This document shows, one piece after another, positions 33,530 to 42,373 of a stretch of DNA of 64,000 bases. Position numbers and translations under genes: made by a program. How positions within the stretch are numbered: position 1 is the first letter of the stretch; each line of letters begins with the position of its first letter. The notes beneath the pieces were generated by a model. That model did no database searches. It worked only from the letters and a program-made list of their open reading frames with translations, and was not told the origin of the DNA. The stretch comes from Flavobacterium franklandianum (GTDB lineage Bacteria > Bacteroidota > Bacteroidia > Flavobacteriales > Flavobacteriaceae), in the NCBI RefSeq assembly GCF_007097365.1, contig NZ_VJZR01000002.1, forward strand, positions 443,386 through 507,385, read 5' to 3'.

Positions 33530-34561
33530 TTAGTTCATCATTTTACGTTTTCGAAGCAATAACCAAATTACGATTGGCGCACCAAATAAAGAAGTCACCG
33601 CATTAATTGGCAAGGTAATATCGCTTCCTGGAAGTTGCGAAATGCTATCACAAATCAACATAATTATGGCTCCCAAAAGCAACGTGCTCCAGAATAAAAT
33701 AGTGTGATTACTCGTTTGAAAAACCAATTTGGCAATATGCGGAACGGCCAATCCTATAAAGGCAATTGGACCGGCAAAAGCGGTGATGCTTCCCGTCAAA
33801 ATACTGGTGGCCAAGATGATAATCAATCGGGTTCTTTTGTAGTTCATTCCCATACTTCGGGCGTAGTTTTCGCCAAGCAACAAAGCATTCAAGGGTTTGA
33901 TATTCAAAAGGCTTAAAAACAAACCAATCACTACACAAACAGATAAAATCACAATCGATGACCAAGACAAATTACCCAGATTTCCTAAAGACCAAAAAGT
34001 GAATTTTTGCAATTGCTCAGCGGAGCTGAAATAGGTGAGTGTTCCCACAATGGCACTGGTTAAACTGCCAAACATCAATCCTACAATCAGGATAGCCATT
34101 GTGTCGCGCAATCGTTGCGAAACCGATAAAACGGCCAATAAAACCAAGAAACTCCCCAAACTCGAAGCCAATATAATTCCATAAGAAGACAATAAAAATG
34201 AAGCTAAAAATGCAGGTAAAAATCCAGCTCCTAAAATTACCGTTGCTACGCCCAAACTTGCACCAGAACTCAATCCCAAAACATCCGGTCCAGCCAATGG
34301 ATTTCTAAACAAAGTTTGCATCAACAATCCGCTGATGGCGAGTCCTATTCCCACAAGAATTGCCGCAATGGCTTTGGGTAATCTATAATTTACGATGATG
34401 TAATCCCAAGTTTCTTTGCTGGAATTTCCTCCCGTCAAGCTGTAGAAAACGTCTTTTATGGGGATAGAAACCGAACCCAAACTGATGTTCAATAACAATA
34501 GCAATAGCAGCGACAATGTCAGTATGGTGAATAAAAGGATATTTCGGTTTTTGTGTTGCAA
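33530..34561 (-). CDS. btuC: FecCD-family ABC permease (cobalamin/iron type)
   Basis: A 343-aa permease with about ten membrane helices and the family blocks RLPKAIAAILVGIGLAISG, NPLAGPDVLGLSSGASLG and GPIAFIGLAVPHIAK. FecCD permeases form the channel of importers for vitamin B12, haem or ferric siderophores. It lies 60 bp downstream of the substrate-binding lipoprotein gene and upstream of the ATPase gene, from which a 27-bp inverted-repeat cassette separates it. B12 is preferred from the nearby riboswitch. Confidence 0.82.
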   Translation of the reverse strand: MQHKNRNILLFTILTLSLLLLLLLNISLGSVSIPIKDVFYSLTGGNSSKETWDYIIVNYRLPKAIAAILVGIGLAISGLLMQTLFRNPLAGPDVLGLSSGASLGVATVILGAGFLPAFLASFLLSSYGIILASSLGSFLVLLAVLSVSQRLRDTMAILIVGLMFGSLTSAIVGTLTYFSSAEQLQKFTFWSLGNLGNLSWSSIVILSVCVVIGLFLSLLNIKPLNALLLGENYARSMGMNYKRTRLIIILATSILTGSITAFAGPIAFIGLAVPHIAKLVFQTSNHTILFWSTLLLGAIIMLICDSISQLPGSDITLPINAVTSLFGAPIVIWLLLRKRKMMN

Positions 34562-34621
34562 GGATTTAAACCATTAAGGAATTAAGATAATTAAGTTTTT
34601 TAAATTAATATAATTCGTGTC

Positions 34622-35761
34622 TTATTCTAATTTTTGAAAGAAAAAAAGTTTGTAATTAGGTACTAATTCAGGATGTACTATTTTGATCAAATCTTTCAAA
34701 ACTAAATCGGGGCGAGAAGAGGCTAATTCGAAATAAACAATTCCTCCTTTTGCGCCTTTGTTTAGGCTGTACGAATATACTTTTTTATTTTTAAACGAAG
34801 CAAATTGATTGTAATGTGGATTGCTGTCGCTCATTTGTTTCAAACTTGAAAAATCGCCAGGAGCAATCCAGAAATCCGCCTTTTGTGCTTTCTCTAAAAT
34901 GACTTCAAAGGGTACGGATAAACTTCCATTTCCTTTAGTGTTTGCCCATAAATATTGGGATTGGGCGTCTTTCAAAAACAAGGCTGCCCAGCTTTCGCCC
35001 TGCGGAACGTACCATTGTTCTTGATACATTGCGCCACTGAGAACAGTTGGTTTTGTTGTCGCTTTTTTAGCTAATTCCAAAGTAGTCTTATATTCTTTTT
35101 CAATTTTTGCGAAGATAGTATCTGCTTTAGAATCCAAACCGTAAAGTGCGCCAAAGAACTTAATCCATTCGGCTTTTCCCAAAGGAGATTGTTCTGTCCA
35201 ATCGCCGTTGAGCATTACTTTCAAACCACTTTTTTGAAGATTGTCCAAAGTTGGATTGCTATTATTTAAACCAAAACTCACAATCACATCGGGTTTCATA
35301 TCGATTAAAACTTCGGTGTTCAGATTTTCATTGACTCCTACTTCGCGAACTTTTCCGGCATCAATTAACTTTCGGGTTTTAACTGAAGAAATATAATTTG
35401 TATTCGGAAAACCCACTAAAGTATTTTCTACTCCCAATAATTCCAAAGCCGGAATATGTGTTGTTGAGGTTACTACAATCGATTTTAGTGGAATTTGAAT
35501 TAGCGGAAATTGTTTTAAACTATCTGGAATAATTCCGTTTTTTTCTTGAAGAATATAAGTAAAACTTTCTTTAGCATTTGGCCAAGGATTTGTGATTTTT
35601 AGGATGGAAAAACCTGAGTATTTGTAGATTTCCAATCCTTTGGCATATTGAATTTCATTTTTTGAAGAGGCAAGTGTTGTTTCTTTTTTTGTAACTTCTT
35701 TGCATTGAATGAACAGCAAAAAGACTAAAAAGTAGAAAGCGCTATTTTGTAAGGATTTCAT
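34622..35761 (-). CDS. Periplasmic substrate-binding lipoprotein, BtuF-like
   Basis: A 379-aa protein with a lipoprotein signal (FLLFIQCKE; Cys about residue 20). Two Rossmann-like lobes follow: IVVTSTTHIPALELLGVENTLVGFPN and MKPDVIVSFGLNN, then the linking helix typical of TroA/BtuF proteins. It should deliver a corrinoid or iron chelate to the FecCD permease. The substrate is inferred from the cobalamin riboswitch ahead of the receptor gene 1 kb away. Start codon and length are normal. Confidence 0.8.
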   Translation of the reverse strand: MKSLQNSAFYFLVFLLFIQCKEVTKKETTLASSKNEIQYAKGLEIYKYSGFSILKITNPWPNAKESFTYILQEKNGIIPDSLKQFPLIQIPLKSIVVTSTTHIPALELLGVENTLVGFPNTNYISSVKTRKLIDAGKVREVGVNENLNTEVLIDMKPDVIVSFGLNNSNPTLDNLQKSGLKVMLNGDWTEQSPLGKAEWIKFFGALYGLDSKADTIFAKIEKEYKTTLELAKKATTKPTVLSGAMYQEQWYVPQGESWAALFLKDAQSQYLWANTKGNGSLSVPFEVILEKAQKADFWIAPGDFSSLKQMSDSNPHYNQFASFKNKKVYSYSLNKGAKGGIVYFELASSRPDLVLKDLIKIVHPELVPNYKLFFFQKLE

Positions 35762-35874
35762 TTAAGGTAATTTTTTACAAAAGTATCGTTTTTTGTTTTC
35801 ACAAAAATATACTTGTGTAACTTTTGATACTTTTTAACCATAACAAAGATATTAAATTTGTTAAAAAGGAAGTT

Positions 35875-35994
35875 ATGAGAGGCAATTCAAACACTTTTAT
35901 TTATGTTGTTGCGGGAATAATTATCTTGTGTTTTCTAGTTGGTTTCGTTTGGTTAATTGTCAAACTTTCGAAGAAGAAGGAGAATAAGAAGTAG
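35875..35994 (+). CDS. 39-aa single-helix membrane protein
   Basis: MRGNSNTF, one hydrophobic helix of about 23 residues (IYVVAGIIILCFLVGFVWLI), then a basic tail KLSKKKENKK. A -7 element TAAATTTG (35853-35860) and an AAGGAAG stretch precede the ATG. It may be a real small membrane protein; no family is recognised. It lies in the gap between the btuF-like gene and the YoeB module, whose stop is 7 bp away on the other strand. Confidence 0.45.
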   Translation: MRGNSNTFIYVVAGIIILCFLVGFVWLIVKLSKKKENKK

Positions 35995-36001
35995 TCTTTT
36001 T

Positions 36002-36265
36002 TTAATAATGACCTTTTAGGGAATGTATCAAAATTACATTATCAGCTTGTATGACTTCGTAAACTAATCGATGTTCCTGATTAATCCTTCTGCTCCAAAG
36101 TCCAGACAAATGATGCTTTAATGGTTCAGGTTTTCCAATTCCAGAATAAGGTGTTTCTGGAATTATTTCTAAAAGTTGTCGAATTTTTTTTAGAATAATA
36201 GGGTTATTGACTTTCTTAAAAAAGTCAAGGTGTTCTTTAGATTTGGGCAGGAATATTATTTCCAT
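36002..36265 (-). CDS. Txe/YoeB-family toxin
   Basis: An 87-aa mRNA interferase of the YoeB family. The conserved run is GIGKPEPLKHHLSGLWSRRI followed by EHRLVYEV, which carries the catalytic Glu, Arg and His, and the protein ends with the typical HSLKGHY. It should cut mRNA at the ribosomal A site when free of antitoxin. It overlaps the antitoxin gene by 10 nt. The module separates the btuF-like gene from the B12 riboswitch and receptor. Confidence 0.9.
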   Translation of the reverse strand: MEIIFLPKSKEHLDFFKKVNNPIILKKIRQLLEIIPETPYSGIGKPEPLKHHLSGLWSRRINQEHRLVYEVIQADNVILIHSLKGHY

Positions 36266-36468
36266 ATATCATCTAAATTGACTTTAATACCTTTTCCTGC
36301 TTTATAATCCTTTCTGTTTTGTTCAATCATTTCAACAAATTCAGGACTATAATCAGTCTCCTCGGATTTGTTTTTAAGGTTTTCAAACTTGATTTTCAAT
36401 GCTTCCAGAAAAGCTTTTATTACTTTTTGTTCTTCATTGTTTTTTGGATGGACGATAATTGTTTCCAT
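36256..36468 (-). CDS. Antitoxin paired with the YoeB toxin
   Basis: A 70-aa protein (METIIVHPKNNEEQKVIKAF at the N-terminus, acidic and Lys-rich after that, ending VNLDDIWK). This is the DUF2683-like antitoxin usual in Bacteroidota YoeB modules rather than a classical YefM. A -7 element TATATTTG on the minus strand at 36486-36493 fits a promoter 17 nt before the ATG. It should bind and neutralise the downstream toxin. Confidence 0.78.
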   Translation of the reverse strand: METIIVHPKNNEEQKVIKAFLEALKIKFENLKNKSEETDYSPEFVEMIEQNRKDYKAGKGIKVNLDDIWK

Positions 36469-36549
36469 AATGTTATAGTTTACTACAAATATATAAATAA
36501 AATTGCAATGATTTTAATTTACAATTGCGCTATCTTTGCCGCCGTATTG

Positions 36550-36845
36550 AGGTTGCTGTTTTGTTTTTCAAAACCGCATTAAAAGGGAATCAGGTGGCAG
36601 ATTTCAGATTGCAGATTTCAGATTGTAAAAAATCTAAAATCTAAAATCTAAAATCGAAAATCCTGGGCTGTACCCGCAACTGTAAGCTAGAAAGCTTGTT
36701 GTTATCTACAAAACCACTGTTTGGAAGTGGGAGGCTAGAAGGTAGAGGTTAGAAGTTAAATACTTCTTACTTCATATTTCTAATTTCTAACTTTGAATGG
36801 GAAGGTAAACAACAAGACGCAAGCCAGGAGACCTGCCTATTACAT
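36550..36845 (+). promoter_or_regulatory. Cobalamin riboswitch ahead of the TonB receptor gene
   Basis: The B12 box AAGCCAGGAGACCTGCC (36821-36837) and the core GGGCTGTACCCGCAACTGTAA (36665-36685) are clear, with GGGAATC-x-GGTG at 36585-36597 and AGTGGGAGG at 36727-36735. Binding of adenosylcobalamin would lower receptor expression. Two peripheral loops are expanded by low-complexity repeats (CAGATTTCAGATTG at 36600-36630, AAAATCTAAAATCT after it, and a TTAGAAGTTA/TAATTTCTAAC pair near 36750-36790). The whole gap 36469-36934 (466 bp) holds nothing else. Confidence 0.9.
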
Positions 36846-36934
36846 CGAGTATCAAACTTTCGGGAAAAAAGGTTTGGGTATGGGTCATTCTATGCTTTTC
36901 TCCCATTTTTTATTATTAAAAATGTTTTATTAAA

Positions 36935-38875
36935 ATGAACAACAAAATCGTTCGTATTAGTGCGTTATTCGTACTAATGACTAACTGTGTATTTGCGCAG
37001 CAAAAAGACAGCAATGCATCCGAAACTCAATTGGATGAAGTAGTAATTTCGGATTCCAAATTTGCTTTGGCCAAAGAAAAATCTGGAAAAGTAATTACCA
37101 AAATCACTTCCGCTGATTTAAAAATGAAGCAAGGACAAAGTGTGGCAACCATTCTTAATTCGGTTGCGGGTGTCGAAATCAACGGAGGTCAAAGTGCTGC
37201 AGGAAAAAATTTAGGCTACTACATTCGTGGCGGAAAAAGCAATCAAGTCTTGATTCTTATTGATGGAATTCCGGTTACCGATGCGTCGGGAATTAGTCTG
37301 GAATATGATTTGCGTTTGCTTCCTGCCGAGCAAGTGGAAAGCATCGAAATTATGAAAGGGGCTTCGAGCACTTTGTATGGAACTGGCGCAGCTACTGCTG
37401 TTATCAATATCACTTTGAAAAGATCGGGCAAGAAAGCCATTCAGGGAAATGGGTATATGAATGTGGGAACGTATAACACAGCATCGACTTCAAAAACAAT
37501 TCCACAGGATTACAATCAAGGGTTTTCAGTAAATGGAAACGCCAAAAAATTGAATTATTTTGCTTCGTTGAATAGTACTGCAACTACAGGAATCTCCCAA
37601 ATTGCTGAGCCAAATGAAAGCCTAAGTTATGAAGCCGATCGATTTTCGAGAATCAATTATTTAGGGAAAATAGGTTATAAAGTTTCCGATAAATTGACTT
37701 TGGATTTCTTTGGAAATTACGACAAAGTGGAAAATGATTATGATGGAGGTTTCGATAATACAGGTGCAAACGACATTAGCCAGAATCATTCCAAATCAGA
37801 ACAATCTCGATTTGGATTTTTGCCAAAATTCAAATACAATAAAGGAGAATTGGTATTGAATTCTAGTTACAATCAAATTGGTCGCTCTTATGACGAATTT
37901 GATTCGTATTCTGGCACGGTTGGCTATTCGAAATACGATTCTAGAAACGTAAATGTGGATGCTTTTAATAAATATGAAATTACTAAATCATTGTTTGTTG
38001 TGACAGGAGCGCAATATCAATTTTTTGATATGAACAGTATAACGCCTTATGGCAATATCGCTAAAGAGAGCACTAAATTCAATATGATTGATCCTTATTT
38101 GACTGGAGTTTTTACTTCAGATTTTGGGTTGAATGTGAACGCTGGAGCACGATTGAACATTCATAGCGAGTATGGAAATCAGTTGGTTTATAATGTGAAT
38201 CCATCCTATGATTTCAAAGCGTTTCCGTTGAAAGTTTTGGCATCTTATAGCACAGCTTTTGTTACCCCAAGTTTGTATCAATTGTTTTCTCCATACGGAA
38301 ATACGGCTTTGACACCGGAAAAAAATACCACAGTTGAAGCTGGTTTTGAAACACGCCTTTTGGATAAGAAGATTATATTTTCTGTAGTAGGATTCTATCG
38401 TGAGCAGACTAATTTTATTGGATTTTCATCCGCCTATAAATACATTAATATCGATGGGACGAATAAAGCCAAAGGGGTTGAAACTCAAATCAGTTTTGCT
38501 TTGAGTGAAAAATTAAAATGGAATTCCAATTATACTTTTACCCAAGTAGATAAAGCATTGGATCGATTGATTCCAAAGCATAAAGTGAATTCATCATTGG
38601 ATTATCAAATTGCTACAAGGACTACTTTTAACGTCAATTATCAGTATGTAGATGGTAGAAATGACGCTTTCTTTGATGGAAATACATACGGAACTCAGAA
38701 TGTAGTTCTTGGTTCTTACCAATTGGTAAACGCCTCCTTGAACTATGAATTAATTAAAGGTATTCTAAACATTTTTGGTACAGCAACTAATATTTTGAAC
38801 GAAGAATTTGTAGAAAATGTGGGTTATAATACTCTTGGAAGAAACTTCAAATTGGGGATGAATCTCAAGTTGTAA
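36935..38875 (+). CDS. btuB: TonB-dependent outer-membrane receptor, BtuB-like
   Basis: A 646-aa receptor. Signal peptide (residues 1-21, ending FAQ), a TonB-box-like LDEVVIS, and the plug domain about residues 45-165 with YYIRGGKSNQVLILIDGIPV and MKGASSTLYGTGAATAVINI. The 22-strand barrel occupies the rest and ends LGMNLKL. It imports a large chelate across the outer membrane; B12 is the best guess because a cobalamin riboswitch precedes it. The btuFCD-like inner-membrane genes lie on the other strand 1-5 kb upstream. Confidence 0.9.
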   Translation: MNNKIVRISALFVLMTNCVFAQQKDSNASETQLDEVVISDSKFALAKEKSGKVITKITSADLKMKQGQSVATILNSVAGVEINGGQSAAGKNLGYYIRGGKSNQVLILIDGIPVTDASGISLEYDLRLLPAEQVESIEIMKGASSTLYGTGAATAVINITLKRSGKKAIQGNGYMNVGTYNTASTSKTIPQDYNQGFSVNGNAKKLNYFASLNSTATTGISQIAEPNESLSYEADRFSRINYLGKIGYKVSDKLTLDFFGNYDKVENDYDGGFDNTGANDISQNHSKSEQSRFGFLPKFKYNKGELVLNSSYNQIGRSYDEFDSYSGTVGYSKYDSRNVNVDAFNKYEITKSLFVVTGAQYQFFDMNSITPYGNIAKESTKFNMIDPYLTGVFTSDFGLNVNAGARLNIHSEYGNQLVYNVNPSYDFKAFPLKVLASYSTAFVTPSLYQLFSPYGNTALTPEKNTTVEAGFETRLLDKKIIFSVVGFYREQTNFIGFSSAYKYINIDGTNKAKGVETQISFALSEKLKWNSNYTFTQVDKALDRLIPKHKVNSSLDYQIATRTTFNVNYQYVDGRNDAFFDGNTYGTQNVVLGSYQLVNASLNYELIKGILNIFGTATNILNEEFVENVGYNTLGRNFKLGMNLKL

Positions 38876-38897
38876 TTTCAATATTTAGTTCCATACA

Positions 38898-38926
38898 AAA
38901 AGGCTTTCGGTATTCGAAAGCCTTTT
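38898..38926 (+). terminator. Terminator of the TonB receptor gene
   Basis: AAAAGGCTTTCG and CGAAAGCCTTTT form a 12-bp stem with a 5-nt loop, followed by T. It works in both directions and lies 22 bp after the stop. Confidence 0.85.
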
Positions 38927-38973
38927 TGTATTTTAGAATTGTCATAAAATCTGTAATCTACAATCTGAAATCA

Positions 38974-39273
38974 TTACCTCAAAACAACTTCCTTAACTAC
39001 TTCGCGTTTCAATTCTTCGTTAATCATGGCGACAATTTTCGATTTTCCGTGGGTTAATTCTTCTCTCAAAACTGCCGAAGAAAGTTCTACATACAAGGTG
39101 CTGCCTTTCAAAACCACATTTTTGGTATAATGATTCACACCGTTGCCCATCAGGTTTTTCCAAGCTTCTCTCACATCAATTTGATCCATTCCGGGTTGCA
39201 ATTTGTTAGCTTGAATGATGTGCTTTAAAACATCGCCAACGGTACTTTGATTATTTAATCTTTTTGCCATCAC
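38974..39273 (-). CDS. DUF721/DciA-like protein
   Basis: A 99-aa basic protein (98 if the second Met is used). It matches the DUF721 order: STVGDVLKHIIQANKLQPGM, VREAWKNLMGNGVNHYTKNV, then the strand LYVELSSAVLREELTHGKSK. In some bacteria DUF721 proteins (DciA) load or position the replicative helicase; the Bacteroidota members lack proof. It overlaps the upstream lipoprotein gene by 23 nt, so the two are coupled. Confidence 0.8.
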   Translation of the reverse strand: MMAKRLNNQSTVGDVLKHIIQANKLQPGMDQIDVREAWKNLMGNGVNHYTKNVVLKGSTLYVELSSAVLREELTHGKSKIVAMINEELKREVVKEVVLR

Positions 39274-39694
39274 CTAGAATGTTTATTGGGGTTGCTTTTT
39301 TATAATGATATTGGTTTTTTTTGGTATTCATAAAAACCATCTTTTCGTCTGAAATCGCAATTAATTCCTCTGACCATTTGGCATAAGGAGTATTGTAATC
39401 TAGATAAACTTTATCCTTTTCGAACCGAATTTTTAAACTTTCTTGAGTATCGTTTACAATAAAACTGCCGTCTAATTGGGGCATTACTTTCTTACGAAGA
39501 CCTAAGTTATTTTTGCCAATTTCAAAATAATCATAACTCTCGTTTATCTTATAATCTTTGTCATTCCCATCTTCAAAAACGACTTTTTCGATTTCCCAAT
39601 AGCCATTTATTTTGGCAATATCATCAGGTTTTATCTTTTGTTGACAAGAGACAAAAAGAAACGATAAGAATACAATGTTAAAAGTATTTTTCAT
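39251..39694 (-). CDS. Small lipoprotein, lipocalin-like
   Basis: A 147-aa protein with a lipoprotein signal (FLSFLFVSCQQ). The mature part starts with INGYWEIEKVVFEDG, as in lipocalin-like Bacteroidota lipoproteins, and contains alternating strands up to YHYKKATP. I do not recognise a precise family. It sits upstream of, and overlapping, the DUF721 gene. Probably periplasmic, function unknown. Confidence 0.65.
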   Translation of the reverse strand: MKNTFNIVFLSFLFVSCQQKIKPDDIAKINGYWEIEKVVFEDGNDKDYKINESYDYFEIGKNNLGLRKKVMPQLDGSFIVNDTQESLKIRFEKDKVYLDYNTPYAKWSEELIAISDEKMVFMNTKKNQYHYKKATPINILGDGKKIK

Positions 39695-39708
39695 AAAATT
39701 ATTTTTTT

Positions 39709-39800
39709 TGGAGCTAAATCCTGCTGTTCACTATATCTCTTTGGCTGACACCGTCACAAAAGGGAATTGTGTAAACAATTCAGCCATCATGGCTAGGGTT
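39709..39800 (+). repeat. Dispersed intergenic element, degenerate copy
   Basis: Starts GGAGCTAAATCCTGCTGTTC and ends CAGCCATCATGGCTAGGG, the same boundary words as the element at 44502-44647 read on the minus strand (GGAGCTTTTCCTGCTGTAC ... CATCAGGGCTA). The centre differs (CACAAAAGGGAATTGTG). It looks like a family of intergenic hairpin elements. The rest of 39695-39928 shows no gene. Confidence 0.5.
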
Positions 39801-39928
39801 TCTGGGATAAAAAGACATTTTATCTCTTCGACAAAGTTACTCTTATTAAATTCCAAAGAAAATAAAAAATAAAAAAACTCACTAAACTTTTTTTAATATT
39901 TTTGGTCTTATTCCTAAATACTCAAAAT

Positions 39929-41002
39929 ATGTATAAAATAATCTATAGCTTACTAATTGTTTTATTATGTGTTAGTTGCAGTTCGGAAACTCCATTACCA
40001 AGTCGAACTCCTCCAGAATCAATCTATTTTCCGCCTATGACTGGCGATGTTTGGGAAACAAAATCTGTTGCTGATTTGGGTTGGAAACAAACTGCTGTAC
40101 AACCTCTGTTAGATTATTTAGCACTCAAAAACTCCAAAGGTTTCATCGTTTTAGTCAATGGAAGAATCGTTATGGAGAATTATTTCAACGGACATTCTGC
40201 TTCTACAGGATGGTATTGGGCAAGTGCAGGAAAAACTTTGACTGCAACTCTTACCGGAATTGCACAGCAAGAAGGTTTGATTAACATCAACAATAAAGTG
40301 TCCGATTATATTGGAACCAGTTGGACAAGCTTACCATTGACTAAAGAAAACCTAATTACCAGTAAACATTTGCTTACAATGACTTCTGGTATCGAAGATC
40401 TTGCCAATGCTGATGCGGTTGATCCAGCAAGCCTCACTTACAAAGCGGATGCAGGAACGCGTTGGGCATATCATAATGTTTATGTAAAATTGCAAGATGT
40501 TATTGCCAAAGCAAGTGGACAAACTTGGACTAACTATTTCAATACTAAACTGAGAGACAAAATCGGAATGACAGGATCTTGGATTCAAGTAGAGAATAAT
40601 AGTGTGTATTACAGTACTACAAGAAGTATGGCTCGTTTTGGTTTATTAATGTTGAACAAGGGAAAGTGGGAAAACACAACTATTCTAAATGAAGTTTATT
40701 TTAACGAAGCCACGAGTACATCCCAAAACATTAATTTAGGATACGGTTATTTGTGGTGGTTGAACGGAAAAGAAAGTTATCATTTGCCGCAATCTCAGCT
40801 TCAGTTTAAAGGAAGTTTAATTCCTACTGGACCCAATGATATGTTTATGGCTTTGGGGAAAAATGACCAAAAAATCTATGTTATTCCAAGTAAAAAAATG
40901 GTAGTAATACGAATGGGAGAGGTTGCAAATCCAGCCAATCCTACTTTTGCACTATCCGGTTTTGATGAAGAATTATGGGCAAAAATTAGTGCTTTGTACT
41001 AA
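39929..41002 (+). CDS. Serine hydrolase of the beta-lactamase (class C) family, lipoprotein
   Basis: I use the ATG at 39929, where a lipoprotein signal begins (MYKIIYSLLIVLLCVSCSS); the protein is 357 aa. The catalytic motif SxxK is SAGK in WYWASAGKTLTATL, and the YxN motif is YHN in WAYHNVYVKLQ. GYLWWLNG is the usual WW block. Such proteins are esterases or D-alanyl peptidases more often than true beta-lactamases. It is likely anchored in a membrane facing the periplasm. No operon partner. Confidence 0.87.
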   Translation: MYKIIYSLLIVLLCVSCSSETPLPSRTPPESIYFPPMTGDVWETKSVADLGWKQTAVQPLLDYLALKNSKGFIVLVNGRIVMENYFNGHSASTGWYWASAGKTLTATLTGIAQQEGLININNKVSDYIGTSWTSLPLTKENLITSKHLLTMTSGIEDLANADAVDPASLTYKADAGTRWAYHNVYVKLQDVIAKASGQTWTNYFNTKLRDKIGMTGSWIQVENNSVYYSTTRSMARFGLLMLNKGKWENTTILNEVYFNEATSTSQNINLGYGYLWWLNGKESYHLPQSQLQFKGSLIPTGPNDMFMALGKNDQKIYVIPSKKMVVIRMGEVANPANPTFALSGFDEELWAKISALY

Positions 41003-41044
41003 AAAATAATTAATTCCAAAATTACATTTTGGGTTTTAAACAGG

Positions 41045-41071
41045 CCTTAGAGGTTTTTAAAACCTCAAAGG
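41045..41071. repeat. Intergenic hairpin between convergent genes
   Basis: CCTTAGAGGTTTT and AAAACCTCAAAGG pair with one mismatch around a 1-nt centre. It lies between the hydrolase stop and the 60-aa membrane protein gene. Very similar AGGTTTTTAAAACCTC hairpins are common in Flavobacterium; it could act as a bidirectional terminator. Confidence 0.55.
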
Positions 41072-41111
41072 TCTAGAAGTAATAAAAGAGTTTACTATTA
41101 ACCTTTTATTC

Positions 41112-41294
41112 TCATTGTTGTTTATTTTTTCTGCTTTTGAAAAATCCAAAAATAAAAAAACCAGCACCCAACACTAGCAAAATATAATAAAGCACCCTAT
41201 TTTTGTCTCTAACAACATTCGACAAAACAAAGGATGTTATGCTCAATAAATAAAAAAAAATGATGGGTAAATTTTTAATGGAAGAAAAATTCAT
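41112..41294 (-). CDS. 60-aa two-helix membrane protein
   Basis: Two hydrophobic segments (about residues 9-25 and 35-52) joined by VVRDKNRV, with a basic tail KSRKNKQQ. It follows ftsY by 7 bp and is probably cotranscribed with it. Similar tiny proteins are seen after ftsY in related genomes, but no function is known. The short length keeps the call modest. Confidence 0.5.
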   Translation of the reverse strand: MNFSSIKNLPIIFFYLLSITSFVLSNVVRDKNRVLYYILLVLGAGFFIFGFFKSRKNKQQ

Positions 41295-41301
41295 TTTGCT
41301 T

Positions 41302-42255
41302 TTATTTAAAGAAACTATCTACAAACTCATATTTATTAAAGACTTGCAAGTCCTCAATTCCTTCGCCAACTCCAATGTATTTTACAGGAATTTTAAATTG
41401 GTCTGAAATCCCAATAACCACTCCGCCTTTAGCAGTTCCGTCAAGTTTTGTTACTGCAAGCGACGTTACTTCGGTAGCGGCTGTAAATTGTTTGGCTTGT
41501 TCGAAAGCATTTTGGCCAGTCGAACCATCAATAACCAATAAAACATCGTGTGGCGCATCGCCAACGACTTTTTGCATTACTCGTTTTACTTTGGTCAATT
41601 CGTTCATTAAATTGATTTTATTGTGTAAACGACCCGCTGTATCAATAATAACTATATCGGCATTTTGAGCAACTGCCGATTGTAAAGTATCAAAAGCTAC
41701 CGAAGCTGGATCACTTCCCATATTTTGTCTTACGATAGGAACGCCAACTCTATCTGCCCATATTTGCAATTGATCGATTGCTGCAGCACGAAAAGTATCA
41801 GCTGCACCAAGAACTACTTTGTAACCCGCTTTTTTGAATTGATAAGCGAGTTTGCCAATAGTAGTGGTTTTTCCAACACCATTAACTCCCACAACCATCA
41901 AAACATAAGGTTTTGTTGCATTTGGAATTACAAACTCGGTAGCTTCGCCAGAATTTGTTTCAGACAGTAAACCAGCAATTTCTTCACGTAGAATTTGGTT
42001 TAACTCGTCGGTTCCAAGAAATTTGTCTTCGGAAACACGTTTTTCTATTCGGGTAATAATTTTCAGCGTTGTGTTTACTCCAACATCCGAAGAAACTAAT
42101 ACTTCTTCTAAATTATCTAAAACCTCATCATCAACTTTAGATTTTCCAGCAACGGCTTTGGTTAACTTAGAAAAAAAAGATGTTTTTGATTTTTCTAGAC
42201 CTTTGTCAAGCGACTCTTTTTTATCGGAAGAAAATAATTTTTTAAAAAAACTCAT
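41302..42255 (-). CDS. ftsY: Signal recognition particle receptor FtsY
   Basis: A 317-aa SRP-type GTPase. An N domain (about residues 30-110) precedes the G domain: GVNGVGKTTTIGKLAYQF (P-loop), DTFRAAAIDQL, DTAGRLHNK and TKLDGTAKGGVVIG. It docks ribosome-SRP complexes at the membrane. The acidic A domain is very short, as usual in Bacteroidota. It follows the rpmB-rpmG-DUF4295 genes on the same strand, but a terminator lies between. Confidence 0.95.
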   Translation of the reverse strand: MSFFKKLFSSDKKESLDKGLEKSKTSFFSKLTKAVAGKSKVDDEVLDNLEEVLVSSDVGVNTTLKIITRIEKRVSEDKFLGTDELNQILREEIAGLLSETNSGEATEFVIPNATKPYVLMVVGVNGVGKTTTIGKLAYQFKKAGYKVVLGAADTFRAAAIDQLQIWADRVGVPIVRQNMGSDPASVAFDTLQSAVAQNADIVIIDTAGRLHNKINLMNELTKVKRVMQKVVGDAPHDVLLVIDGSTGQNAFEQAKQFTAATEVTSLAVTKLDGTAKGGVVIGISDQFKIPVKYIGVGEGIEDLQVFNKYEFVDSFFK

Positions 42256-42373
42256 TTGATAAATTATTTATGATTAGCAACTTACGATTATAAAATTGCA
42301 AAATCAATTAGGTAATCAACTTAAGAAAATTGCAATGATTGCATACATTTCTGACGGTAAATATAAAAAATAA

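Noticed and set aside
33279..33533. 84-aa plus-strand frame across the GxxExxY start and right repeat arm
   Set aside because: Antisense to the frameshifted gene and made partly of the inverted repeat.
36319..36582. 87-aa Phe-rich plus-strand frame
   Set aside because: Antisense to the YoeB antitoxin and running into the riboswitch; composition is that of an AT-rich shadow.
41045..41071. Possible RNA gene between the hydrolase and ftsY region
   Set aside because: Only a simple hairpin of a type common between genes; no further structure.
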